A DNA stretch of 64,000 nt from Ignavibacteriales bacterium (GTDB lineage Bacteria > Bacteroidota > Ignavibacteria > Ignavibacteriales > Ignavibacteriaceae): assembly GCA_015709675.1 (NCBI GenBank), contig CP054182.1:2707448-2771447 (forward strand). The letters are read 5' to 3'. A program made the translations under genes and the position numbers. The notes beneath the pieces are model-generated. The model ran no database searches and had not been told where the DNA came from. It was given only the letters and a program-made list of their open reading frames with translations. This document shows, piece by piece, positions 1-8,461 of the stretch (the stretch's first letter is position 1; each line of letters begins with the position of its first letter).

Positions 1-97
1 TATATTTAAAGTTTGGGTAGGCAAAAATATCCCAAAAATAGCTAAAAAACGTACAAACAGAGCACTGTAATAATCCGGCGATAACCATAAAAGTGAG

Positions 98-637
98 GTG
101 GTCTTCGAAGCAAGAGAAAAAAAATTCGGTTCGCTCAATGCTAAGGTTCTGGTTCTTAACCAGAGCTATGAGCCTCTTACGCTTTGTACGGTTAAAAAAG
201 CAATTGTTTTGCTTCTGCTCGGTAAAGCTGAATATGTTATAAAAGACTCCCGCAAACAGATAAATTCTGTAAGCCGGGCTCTTGAATATCCGAGCGTGAT
301 AAGACTGAAGCGTTATATTCATATGCCTTATAAAAAGGTTGTACTTACAAGAAAAAACATACTTCGCCGTGATGGCTACCGATGCGGGTACTGCGGACGA
401 GGTGATCTTCCTCTCACAGTTGATCACATTGTTCCGAAAGCCAGAAATGGTGCCGATTCATGGGAAAATCTGGTCTGTGCCTGTACCTCCTGTAACAATA
501 GAAAAGGAGACCGTACACCGGCGGAGGCTAATATGAAGCTGCTCATTCGTCCTACTGTACCCAGTCACATATTGTTCATTAAAAACAGTATGGGAAGGAT
601 AGAAGATGCCTGGAAACCTTACTTATATTTAAGCTGA
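98..637 (+). CDS. HNH endonuclease family protein
   Basis: This 179-residue protein has a C-terminal HNH (McrA-like) nuclease domain. Visible motifs are a zinc-binding Cys pair C96/C99, the catalytic segment VDHIVPK with H110, N124, and a second Cys pair C129/C132 followed by NNRKGD. The N-terminal half (KVLVLNQSYEPL) is typical of the stand-alone HNH proteins found in Bacteroidota, Chlorobiota and cyanobacteria. The start is a GTG; no in-frame ATG lies nearby. It sits 15 nt upstream of trpS. The cellular role of this subfamily is not established, and it need not be a restriction enzyme because no methylase or specificity gene is next to it. Confidence 0.85.
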   Translation: MVFEAREKKFGSLNAKVLVLNQSYEPLTLCTVKKAIVLLLLGKAEYVIKDSRKQINSVSRALEYPSVIRLKRYIHMPYKKVVLTRKNILRRDGYRCGYCGRGDLPLTVDHIVPKARNGADSWENLVCACTSCNNRKGDRTPAEANMKLLIRPTVPSHILFIKNSMGRIEDAWKPYLYLS

Positions 638-652
638 ATTATTAATAGCACG

Positions 653-1633
653 ATGAATAAAAAGAGAATCCTCAGCGGAATGCGTCCGACAGGAAAACTT
701 CACCTTGGCCATTATGTCGGAGCCCTTGAGAACTGGATATCACTCCAAAACGAATATGATAATTTCCATTTGATTGCGGATTATCATGTTCTGACTACCC
801 GTCTTGAAACAGAGGGAATTTATCAGGATTCCATTGACATGCTTATAGACTGGCTTGCAGCAGGACTTGATCCTGAAAAGAGCCCGATGTTCCGTCAGTC
901 ACAAATAAAGGAACACGCCGAACTCCACCTGATCTTTTCGATGCTCATCGCAGAAAGCAGATTAAAAAGAAATCCCTCTCTGAAAGATCAGATCAGGGAT
1001 CTTCATATTGAAAATGTATCATATGGTCATCTTGGATATCCTGTTTTGCAGGCGGCTGATATTTTGCTGTATAAAGGTGATTTAGTACCGGTCGGTGAGG
1101 ACCAGCTTCCGCATATTGAGATTACCCGCGAAATATCCCGTTCATTTAACAGGACATATGGGGAAGTATTTCCTGAACCTGAACCGAAATTGTCAGTATT
1201 TGCACGTCTCACGGGGCTTGATGGCAATGCAAAAATGAGTAAATCGCTTAATAACAGCATTTTACTTTCGGATGAACCTGCTGTTGTGGAAGCAAAAATA
1301 AAAAAAGCAGTTACTGATACTCAAAAAATAAGAAAAGGTGATCCGGGAAGACCTGAGATATGTACAATATTCTCGTATCACAAGAAATTCAATCCTGCTG
1401 AAGTACCGGATATAGACACCAATTGCAGGAGCGGCGCGCTGGGTTGTGTGGATTGCAAAAAGAAATGCATATCTTCAATAAATGGTTTTCTGGAACCATT
1501 TATCGCGAAAAGAAAAGAAATTGAGGCAAAACCCGATCATGTTCTCAATATCCTTCACGACGGAGAGACGAAGGCAAGAAAAGTGGCTTCTGATACCATG
1601 CAGCAGGTCCGTCAGGTAATGAGGATAGGCTGA
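653..1633 (+). CDS. trpS: Tryptophan--tRNA ligase
   Basis: This is a class I aminoacyl-tRNA synthetase that charges tRNA-Trp in the cytoplasm. The HIGH signature appears as HLGH (residues 17-20) after MRPTGK, and the KMSKS loop is at residues 194-198. At 326 residues it has the normal length for bacterial TrpS. A C-terminal insert carries four cysteines (CRSGALGCVDCKKKC, around residues 261-275), a possible metal site as seen in some TrpS enzymes. Its stop codon directly abuts the scpA start, so it probably belongs to the same transcript. Confidence 0.97.
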   Translation: MNKKRILSGMRPTGKLHLGHYVGALENWISLQNEYDNFHLIADYHVLTTRLETEGIYQDSIDMLIDWLAAGLDPEKSPMFRQSQIKEHAELHLIFSMLIAESRLKRNPSLKDQIRDLHIENVSYGHLGYPVLQAADILLYKGDLVPVGEDQLPHIEITREISRSFNRTYGEVFPEPEPKLSVFARLTGLDGNAKMSKSLNNSILLSDEPAVVEAKIKKAVTDTQKIRKGDPGRPEICTIFSYHKKFNPAEVPDIDTNCRSGALGCVDCKKKCISSINGFLEPFIAKRKEIEAKPDHVLNILHDGETKARKVASDTMQQVRQVMRIG

Positions 1634-2347
1634 TTGTATAAAGTACGGTTGGACCTGTTTGAAGGTCCGCTCGATCTTCTTCTGTTTTTTATCAAGCGTG
1701 ATGAGATTGATATATACGATATACCCATTGCCAGGATAACCGGTGAGTTTCTTGAATATGTAAATCTTATTCAAATGCTGGATCTTGAAACGGCAGGGGA
1801 TTTTATCCTTATGGCTTCGATGCTGATGCATATTAAAGTAAGAATGCTTCTGCCAAGAGAGGTTAATGAGAAAGGGGAGGAGATAGATCCCCGTGCGGAA
1901 CTGGTCGCGCGTCTGCTGGAATATAAAAGATATAAGGAAATGTCTGAAGATCTTGGTTTTATGGAATCAGCAGCCAGGAAAATTTCTTTCCGCGGCTATT
2001 ATGATGAAGATGTAACAGAAACATTTGCAGATACGGAGAAATTCCTTAAAAATATCACGGTATTCGACCTGGCAAAAGCATTTAAACGTGTGATGGATCA
2101 GCAGAAACCTGAAGTCATTCATGAGATCAAAAAAGTCAGCGTAACTATTGATGAACAGATTGGTTATGTTAAATCAAAATTACAAGAGTACAAGGAACTC
2201 CATTTCCTGAGTCTGATAACAAGCATGAAAGAAAAAATCAGAATTGTAGTTACATTTATCGCATTGCTTGAATTAACCAAAATGGGGGAGATAGGGATTC
2301 GCGAATCCTCTGAATTTAATGATTTTGTGGTTTACAGTTTAAATTAA
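1634..2347 (+). CDS. scpA: Segregation and condensation protein A
   Basis: This is the kleisin subunit of the bacterial SMC-ScpAB condensin, which bridges the SMC heads and helps compact and segregate chromosomes. The N-terminal VRLDLFEGPLDLLL is the family signature, and the C-terminal winged-helix region ends at residue 237. Translation starts at a TTG immediately after the trpS TGA. The stop overlaps the scpB start by one base (TAATG), which implies translational coupling of the two subunits. No smc gene lies in the window. Confidence 0.96.
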   Translation: MYKVRLDLFEGPLDLLLFFIKRDEIDIYDIPIARITGEFLEYVNLIQMLDLETAGDFILMASMLMHIKVRMLLPREVNEKGEEIDPRAELVARLLEYKRYKEMSEDLGFMESAARKISFRGYYDEDVTETFADTEKFLKNITVFDLAKAFKRVMDQQKPEVIHEIKKVSVTIDEQIGYVKSKLQEYKELHFLSLITSMKEKIRIVVTFIALLELTKMGEIGIRESSEFNDFVVYSLN

Positions 2348-3078
2348 TGGATAGTCTTTATAATAATATCGTTGAAGCTCTTATTTTTTCTTCGGATGAA
2401 CCTATACCCCCGAAGCAAATTATTGAAGCTATAAAGGGAATTGATGGTGAGGATATTGAAATCTCTGAGGAGGATATTGAACTTTGTGTTGATGAGCTCA
2501 ATAAAAAATATGAAGAATATAATCTTTCTTTCCGGGTTACAAGAATTGCCAGGGGGCTAACATTTGCAACTAAACCAGAGTTTGCAAAGTATCTGGGTTT
2601 TCTTTCCACAGAAAAAAGTAAGAGAAGACTAAGCCCGGCTGCATTAGAAACACTTGCCATTATAGCATATAAACAGCCGCTTACCAAGCCTGAACTTGAA
2701 GCGATCCGCGGGGTGAATTCAGATTATATTATGAATATGCTTCTTGAGAAATCACTTATCACTATAACCGGAAGAGCTGAACGAATCGGACGGCCTCTCC
2801 TGTATGGTACTACCGATGAATTCCTTAAGTATTTCGGACTTTACAAGATTTCTGATCTGCCAAAACCAAGGGAGATTGAAGAAATCATGCAGGATGAAGA
2901 CTTCCAGGAGCAGCGAAGGAAAATTTATATGAACGCACTGGAGGAAGCGGCGGAAGCTTCTGAATCTGCAAACAGCAATCAGGAGTCAACACAAAGTGCA
3001 GTTGATGATATAGAAAATGAAATAGAAATGATACTTCCTGAAATAAATGAAACGGAATCAGATGATACGGCTCAATAA
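2347..3078 (+). CDS. scpB: Segregation and condensation protein B
   Basis: This is the ScpB partner of the SMC complex, a protein with two winged-helix domains that binds the ScpA linker. The diagnostic stretch LSPAALETLAIIAYKQPLT lies around residues 96-114, followed by EAIRGVNSDYIM and GRPLLYGTTDEFLKYFGL. After residue 195 the tail is acidic, low-complexity and probably disordered. It follows scpA with a one-base overlap. Its 3' end overlaps the pseudouridine synthase gene by 17 to 32 nt, depending on which start that gene uses. Confidence 0.96.
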   Translation: MDSLYNNIVEALIFSSDEPIPPKQIIEAIKGIDGEDIEISEEDIELCVDELNKKYEEYNLSFRVTRIARGLTFATKPEFAKYLGFLSTEKSKRRLSPAALETLAIIAYKQPLTKPELEAIRGVNSDYIMNMLLEKSLITITGRAERIGRPLLYGTTDEFLKYFGLYKISDLPKPREIEEIMQDEDFQEQRRKIYMNALEEAAEASESANSNQESTQSAVDDIENEIEMILPEINETESDDTAQ

Positions 3079-3772
3079 CTTTATAGCAGCATCGGGGATT
3101 TGTTCCCGGAGGCAGGCAGACGAATACATCAGGCAGGGAAGGATAGATGTAAATCGTAAAACCGTTACTGATTTTGGTATCTTTATTGAACCTGAGAAAG
3201 ATGATGTCCGTTTTGATGGTCAAAGAATAAAACCCAAAGAACACATCTATATACTGCTTAATAAACCAAAGGGTGTAGTTTCTACTACTGCAGACGAAAA
3301 GGGAAGAAAAACAGTAATCAATCTGATTAAGACTAAAGAGCGTATTTTTCCTGTCGGCAGACTTGACTTCAATACTACAGGAGTAATTCTTCTGACTAAT
3401 GATGGTGACTTTACGAATGTAATGCTTCATCCCGGTCATAAAATTCCAAGAACCTATGTTGCCGAAATTCACAAACCTCTTTCAGAAGAAGATCAGCTGA
3501 AACTGCAAAAAGGATTTGTCTATGAAGGTAAGTTTTCCAAATTCGACAAGGTTAGTGTACATAAAAGGGGGCTGGTTGCTGAGGTTACAGTAACAGAGGG
3601 CCGCAATCACTTCGTAAAAAACCTGTTTAAGAAACTCGGTTATTTTGTGAACGAGCTTCATCGTAAATCATATGCAAACTTCACTGACAGAGATTTACCG
3701 ATAGGAGCATACAGATTTATCACCAAAAGTGAGATAAAGGCATTTTATAAAAAATATGAACCGGCTGAATAA
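3062..3772 (+). CDS. rluB: rRNA pseudouridine synthase, RluB/RsuA family
   Basis: This enzyme isomerises a uridine in ribosomal RNA. It has an N-terminal S4 RNA-binding domain (IRLNNFIAASGICSRRQAD) followed by the synthase domain, with catalytic Asp102 in GRLDFNTTGVILL. The ATG at 3062 places the S4 domain at the N-terminus as in the family; an ATG at 3047 would add five residues. The gene overlaps scpB upstream and dacB downstream. The scpA-scpB-rluB order is widely conserved, which supports the RluB rather than RsuA assignment, although substrate specificity cannot be read from sequence alone. Confidence 0.9.
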   Translation: MIRLNNFIAASGICSRRQADEYIRQGRIDVNRKTVTDFGIFIEPEKDDVRFDGQRIKPKEHIYILLNKPKGVVSTTADEKGRKTVINLIKTKERIFPVGRLDFNTTGVILLTNDGDFTNVMLHPGHKIPRTYVAEIHKPLSEEDQLKLQKGFVYEGKFSKFDKVSVHKRGLVAEVTVTEGRNHFVKNLFKKLGYFVNELHRKSYANFTDRDLPIGAYRFITKSEIKAFYKKYEPAE

Positions 3773-5249
3773 TTTTCTTGTCCTCATAGGATTAGTTTTC
3801 CTTTCTGAAGCAGCTTTTGCTCAGAAAGAAACCTTTACCAATACTGCCTCAACAACGCTTGAAGAATTGCGTAATGAATTTGATCAGTTATTTGAGGATC
3901 CTGATTTTTATAATGCCCAGTGGGGAGTTTGCATTCAGTCTCTTGAAACAGGTGAGTTTCTTTACCGCCGTAATGAAAATAAACTTCTGATGCCTGCTTC
4001 AAATCTTAAGCTTCTCACAACTGCCTCGGGATTACAGTTTTTAGGTTCAGATTTCAGATTCAAAACGGAAATTGGATATTCAGGTAAGATTGAAGGAACA
4101 ACACTTAAAGGAGATCTGATTATCAGAGGGTACGGTGATCCTACAATCAGCGGCAGATATACCAAGGATGACGTACTGAAATATTTTAATGACTGGGCAG
4201 ATAGTCTCATAAATGCCGGAATTGAAGAGATCACAGGAAATGTAATAGGAGATGACAATGCCTTTGATGATATTGGATTGGGAAGCGGCTGGTCCTGGGA
4301 TTATGAAAGCTACTGGTATTCTGCACCTTCCGGAGCTTTATCATTAAATGACAATTGTGTTGACATAGTTGCTTCTCCGGCTAAAAATGGGGATAAAGCA
4401 GAAATTAAGCTGATACCTGACAATAAATATACCGTAATTGTTAACCGTGTTATCACAGTGCCATTTGATTCTTCGGCAGGAATAGAAATTTACAGAGAGA
4501 GAGGAACAAATGTCATCACTGTTTCAGGCAAAATTCGTGAAGGCAGTAAACCTGTTAAACTCTATGCCACAGTAAACAATCCTACACAGTTTTTTGTTGT
4601 GGTACTTAAAGAGGTTTTAAAAGCAAAAGGAATTAACGTTCGCGGATTTGCAATTGATATAGATGATCAGCAGAGTGAAACGGAATCCGATTTCAACCTC
4701 CTGTTTATGCATGAATCTCTCCCATTGAGTGAGATAATCAAGGTTATTAATAAAAACAGTCAGAACTTTTTTGCTGAACAGCTGCTGAAGGCGATAGCGT
4801 ATTATAAAACAGGATTAGGAACTTCAACAAGAGGTATCCGCCAGATAAAGCAGATTACACCCCGGATGGGAATCAATTCTGATAATTTTACCATGGTTGA
4901 CGGGTCTGGCTTATCGCGCTTAAATTTAATTTCTGCCCAGCAGATGGTCGCTGTTTTACGATATATGTATCAGTCAGAGTATTTTAATGATTATTATAAT
5001 TCACTGCCAATTGCCGGCCGAGATGGAACACTTGCAGACAGGATGAGAAAATCTGCTGCATTTGAGAAAATCAGAGCCAAAACAGGATTTATTGGGGGAG
5101 TGAGAAGCCTGTCCGGTTATGCAGTAACTGCCGATGGAGAAACCATTGCCTTCTCCATGATTGTGAACAATTTTACCGTACCTTTGGTACTTGCAGAGAA
5201 TTTGCAGGATATGATATGCCTGCGGTTATCAACACTTAGAAGAAAATAG
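3756..5249 (+). CDS. dacB: D-alanyl-D-alanine carboxypeptidase/endopeptidase (PBP4, S13)
   Basis: This is a periplasmic class C penicillin-binding protein that trims or cuts peptidoglycan cross-links. A signal peptide occupies residues 1-22 (hydrophobic, ending AFAQ). The three active-site motifs are all present: SxxK at S82-K85 (SNLK), SxN at S335-N337 (SQN) and KTG at 442-444. At 497 residues, with the insert domains between motifs 1 and 2, it matches PBP4. The start overlaps the end of the pseudouridine synthase gene by 17 nt, so expression is probably coupled to that operon. Confidence 0.95.
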   Translation: MNRLNNFLVLIGLVFLSEAAFAQKETFTNTASTTLEELRNEFDQLFEDPDFYNAQWGVCIQSLETGEFLYRRNENKLLMPASNLKLLTTASGLQFLGSDFRFKTEIGYSGKIEGTTLKGDLIIRGYGDPTISGRYTKDDVLKYFNDWADSLINAGIEEITGNVIGDDNAFDDIGLGSGWSWDYESYWYSAPSGALSLNDNCVDIVASPAKNGDKAEIKLIPDNKYTVIVNRVITVPFDSSAGIEIYRERGTNVITVSGKIREGSKPVKLYATVNNPTQFFVVVLKEVLKAKGINVRGFAIDIDDQQSETESDFNLLFMHESLPLSEIIKVINKNSQNFFAEQLLKAIAYYKTGLGTSTRGIRQIKQITPRMGINSDNFTMVDGSGLSRLNLISAQQMVAVLRYMYQSEYFNDYYNSLPIAGRDGTLADRMRKSAAFEKIRAKTGFIGGVRSLSGYAVTADGETIAFSMIVNNFTVPLVLAENLQDMICLRLSTLRRK

Positions 5250-5257
5250 GAGAATTT

Positions 5258-6760
5258 TTGGAACAATATATTATTGAAGATGCCAATAGTCTGGTTGAAC
5301 GCAGACTTGAAGAGATAAAACTGCTTCAGGAACGCGGTGTTACTGTATTTGCCTACTCATTTGAAACTGATTCAAATGCAGCAAAAATTAAAGCAGAATT
5401 TTCAGACGAATCTTCTGCAAACGTTTCAATTGCAGGAAGAATTATGGCTATCCGCCGAATGGGGAAAGCAAGTTTCGCCGCTATTCAGGATCAGACCGGA
5501 AAAATTCAGATTTATATCAAAAAGGATGATATTGGGGATATGTATGAGAATTTCAAACTCATGGATATCGGTGATATTATTGGCGTTAAAGGTTTTACAT
5601 TCAGAACCAAGACAGGGGAAATTTCAGTGCATTGTAAAGAACTTACGCTTCTCTCTAAAGCAGTTAGACCCATACCGATCGCGAAAGAAGTAATTGACGA
5701 TCAGGGAAATAAAACGGTATTTGACCAGTTTGCGGATAAAGAACTTCGTTATCGTCAGCGTTATGTTGATCTGATAGTTAATCCTGAAGTCCGTGATGTT
5801 TTTGTAAAGCGGAGTAAAATAATCTCTGCAATGAGACGCTTTCTCGACGAGAAGGGACTCCTTGAAGTTGAAACACCTGTTTTGCAGCCGCAATACGGCG
5901 GAGCTTCGGCACGACCTTTTATTACCAAGCATAATGCTCTTGGCATTCCTCTATATCTCAGAATAGCAGATGAGCTCTATCTTAAACGCCTGATCGTTGG
6001 CGGTTTTGAAGGAGTATATGAGATTTCAAAAGACTTCAGAAATGAAGGAATGGATAAAACACACAATCCTGAATTCACCATGATGGAGTGCTATGTTGCC
6101 TATAAAGACTACAACTGGATGATGAATTTTGTTGAAGAAATGGTGAATTACATTGTTGCAAATGTTTTTGCAAACAGTTCGTTTGATGTGGATGGAGTTA
6201 CCATAACATTTGGCGGAAAATGGAAACGTGTGAGCATGGTAAATGAAATTAAGAATAAAACCGGACTGGACATTTTAACTGCAACAACTGATCAACTTGC
6301 AGAAGCAGTGAAGAAGTTTGGTGGTGAAGTTGGAGAAGTTCGGACTCGGGGTAAACTGATTGATGAACTTTTCAGTGTTACTGTTCAGCCAGAACTGATC
6401 CAGCCATCATTCGTTATTGATTATCCGGTTGAAATTTCTCCGCTCGCCAAAAAACACAGAGAAATACCAGGCCTCGTTGAGAGGTTTGAAGGATATATCT
6501 GCGGAAGGGAAATCTGCAATGCTTTTAGCGAATTAAATGATCCTTTTGATCAGTTTGACCGGTTCAGCCAGCAGTTGTCAGACAGGGATTCCGGAGATGA
6601 TGAAGCTCAGGTAATGGATGAGGATTTTATAAATGCTCTGCAGTATGGCATGCCGCCAACCGCAGGACTCGGCATTGGCATTGACCGGTTGGTTATGCTT
6701 TTAACGAATCAGCCATCCATACGCGATGTTATATTATTCCCGACGATGAAACCGCTTTAG
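5258..6760 (+). CDS. lysS: Lysine--tRNA ligase, class II
   Basis: This is a class II synthetase that charges tRNA-Lys. An N-terminal OB-fold anticodon-binding domain (SIAGRIMAIRRMGKASFAAI, around residues 56-140) precedes the catalytic core. Motif 2 is visible as FRNEGMDKTHNPEFTMME and motif 3 as GLGIGIDRLVML near the C-terminus. The start is a TTG, supported by AGGAGA 4-9 nt upstream. Its 500 residues are normal for bacterial LysS. It lies 8 nt after dacB and 3 nt before the DUF2279 gene. Confidence 0.97.
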   Translation: MEQYIIEDANSLVERRLEEIKLLQERGVTVFAYSFETDSNAAKIKAEFSDESSANVSIAGRIMAIRRMGKASFAAIQDQTGKIQIYIKKDDIGDMYENFKLMDIGDIIGVKGFTFRTKTGEISVHCKELTLLSKAVRPIPIAKEVIDDQGNKTVFDQFADKELRYRQRYVDLIVNPEVRDVFVKRSKIISAMRRFLDEKGLLEVETPVLQPQYGGASARPFITKHNALGIPLYLRIADELYLKRLIVGGFEGVYEISKDFRNEGMDKTHNPEFTMMECYVAYKDYNWMMNFVEEMVNYIVANVFANSSFDVDGVTITFGGKWKRVSMVNEIKNKTGLDILTATTDQLAEAVKKFGGEVGEVRTRGKLIDELFSVTVQPELIQPSFVIDYPVEISPLAKKHREIPGLVERFEGYICGREICNAFSELNDPFDQFDRFSQQLSDRDSGDDEAQVMDEDFINALQYGMPPTAGLGIGIDRLVMLLTNQPSIRDVILFPTMKPL

Positions 6761-6763
6761 CAG

Positions 6764-7729
6764 ATGAAGCAAATAATTATTCTGTTTTTCATTGTATTGA
6801 GTTCAGTAGCCGTATCTCAGGTTATTCCTGAAAAACGGGATACGACTGTTCTCATGAGCAAACTTGAGCTTCTGAATTCAATGAGCAGCAGTACTTCTCT
6901 TTCTTATGAAATGAATCTGGTTGAAAAATACCCGTCTGTGGACGTAAATGCCCAGAATATTGATTACCTGCGGTTAGGATTGATATCAACAGTTACTCTT
7001 GGTTCAGGTCTTGCGGTTCATATATATCAGGCAAATGCCTGGTGGAAGGATCAGAGAACTCCGTTCAAAATTGTCAATGACTGGGAATATGCTTTATGGA
7101 TTGATAAAATTGGTCATTTCTATGCAACTTCATTATTGCAGCATGCGTTTTCAGCAGCGCTGGAGGGTGCAGGTTTTAATCTTGAAAATTCAGCCTGGAT
7201 TGGAGCCGGTACTGCATTAGGCTATCAATTGTTTATCGAGATTGAAGACGGTTTTGGTCCGCAATGGGGTTTCAGTCCCGGAGATGCCGTATTTGATTTA
7301 CTTGGAGCTTCGTACCCGGTCTTTCAGCATTATTATCCTTTTCTGAAGAACTTTCAGATGAAGTTCAGTTATTATCCGGTTGATCTTAACAAGGTCAGTC
7401 CGAAATCCGGCCAGAGACATATTATGATTGATGATTATTCCGGTCAAAAATTCTGGCTGTCATTCCGGATGAAGAATCTACTTCCTTATGAGATTGCAAA
7501 AATCTGGCCTTCATGGCTGGCATTGGCAGTTGGTTATGGAGTAAAGAATCTTGACGGATCAGGTGGAGGTCAGAAGGATGTTTATATAGCCATGGATCTG
7601 GATTTAGAGGCTCTCCCATTGCATGGCAAAACATGGGGATTTATTAAGAATACTTTAAACTATGCACATTTTCCGATGCCGGGTATCCGGATTACCAATA
7701 ATGTGGCTTTTTTTGGTCTTTGTTATTAG
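6764..7729 (+). CDS. DUF2279 family exported protein
   Basis: This 321-residue protein has an N-terminal signal peptide (ending AVSQ near residue 19). The central region carries the conserved pattern of DUF2279: DKIGHFYATS, then EIEDGFGPQWGFSPGDAVFD and LLGASYP. The C-terminal third is rich in alternating hydrophobic segments, suggesting an association with the outer membrane. The biochemical function of the family is unknown. It starts 3 nt after lysS and ends 6 nt before a glycosyltransferase gene, so it is probably part of the same transcript. Confidence 0.7.
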   Translation: MKQIIILFFIVLSSVAVSQVIPEKRDTTVLMSKLELLNSMSSSTSLSYEMNLVEKYPSVDVNAQNIDYLRLGLISTVTLGSGLAVHIYQANAWWKDQRTPFKIVNDWEYALWIDKIGHFYATSLLQHAFSAALEGAGFNLENSAWIGAGTALGYQLFIEIEDGFGPQWGFSPGDAVFDLLGASYPVFQHYYPFLKNFQMKFSYYPVDLNKVSPKSGQRHIMIDDYSGQKFWLSFRMKNLLPYEIAKIWPSWLALAVGYGVKNLDGSGGGQKDVYIAMDLDLEALPLHGKTWGFIKNTLNYAHFPMPGIRITNNVAFFGLCY

Positions 7730-7735
7730 AAAGAT

Positions 7736-8461
7736 TTGAAACTTAGCATTGTTATACCAACTCTGAATGAAGAAAAACTTCTTCCGGTTCTCCTGAGTCA
7801 ATTACAGGATGTAAGGAGGAAATATTCTAATACTGAAATCATAGTATCCGATGGCGGAAGTAAGGATAATACTCTTCAGATAGCAAAAGAGTTTGAATGT
7901 AAGATCGTGAATGATAATTCTGTTAACGGAAATATTGCCTCAGGGAGAAATTTTGGGGCAGCTCATTCTTCCGGTGATATACTTCTTTTTATTAATGCAG
8001 ATATTAGATTTAAGTCTCCGGAATCGTTTTTTGATTATGCCTATAATCAGTTTTTAACGACCGGCTGCGCTGCAATGACCTGTTACGTTACAACATTTCC
8101 TGAAGAGTCACGTATTGCCGATAAATTATTCCATACATTTTATAATGCGTATTTTATTCTTCTTAATAAAATAGGAGTCGGCATGGGGAGGGGTGAATGC
8201 CAGCTGGTAAAAAAGGATATTTTTGAGAGTGTGGGAGGATATAATATTCACTTAGCCGCCGGGGAAGATTTTGATCTCTTCAGAAGAATTAAAAACTGCG
8301 GAAATAAGATACTCTTCAATACAGGTTTTACGGTGTTCGAATCTCCGAGAAGATACCGGAAACTTGGATATATAGGAGTTGCATTATTATGGACAAAAAA
8401 TGCAGTGTCCATACTTCTTAAAAACAAATCAATCTCTAAAGTCTGGGAGCAGGTCAGATAA
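7736..8461 (+). CDS. Glycosyltransferase family 2
   Basis: This GT-A-fold glycosyltransferase shows the family landmarks in order: SIVIPTLNEE at the N-terminus, SDGGSKDNT for nucleotide binding, NADIRF in the place of the DxD metal motif, and GEDFDLFRRI holding the acidic catalytic pair. The C-terminus (about residues 200-230) is hydrophobic and probably amphipathic or a membrane anchor. It uses a TTG start. It directly abuts a Wzi-like outer-membrane gene, so a role in surface glycan assembly is plausible. The donor and acceptor sugars cannot be predicted. Confidence 0.88.
   Translation: MKLSIVIPTLNEEKLLPVLLSQLQDVRRKYSNTEIIVSDGGSKDNTLQIAKEFECKIVNDNSVNGNIASGRNFGAAHSSGDILLFINADIRFKSPESFFDYAYNQFLTTGCAAMTCYVTTFPEESRIADKLFHTFYNAYFILLNKIGVGMGRGECQLVKKDIFESVGGYNIHLAAGEDFDLFRRIKNCGNKILFNTGFTVFESPRRYRKLGYIGVALLWTKNAVSILLKNKSISKVWEQVR

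Noticed and set aside
98-637. HNH protein as part of a restriction or defence system
   Set aside because: No methyltransferase, ATPase or defence partner is adjacent; the next gene is trpS.
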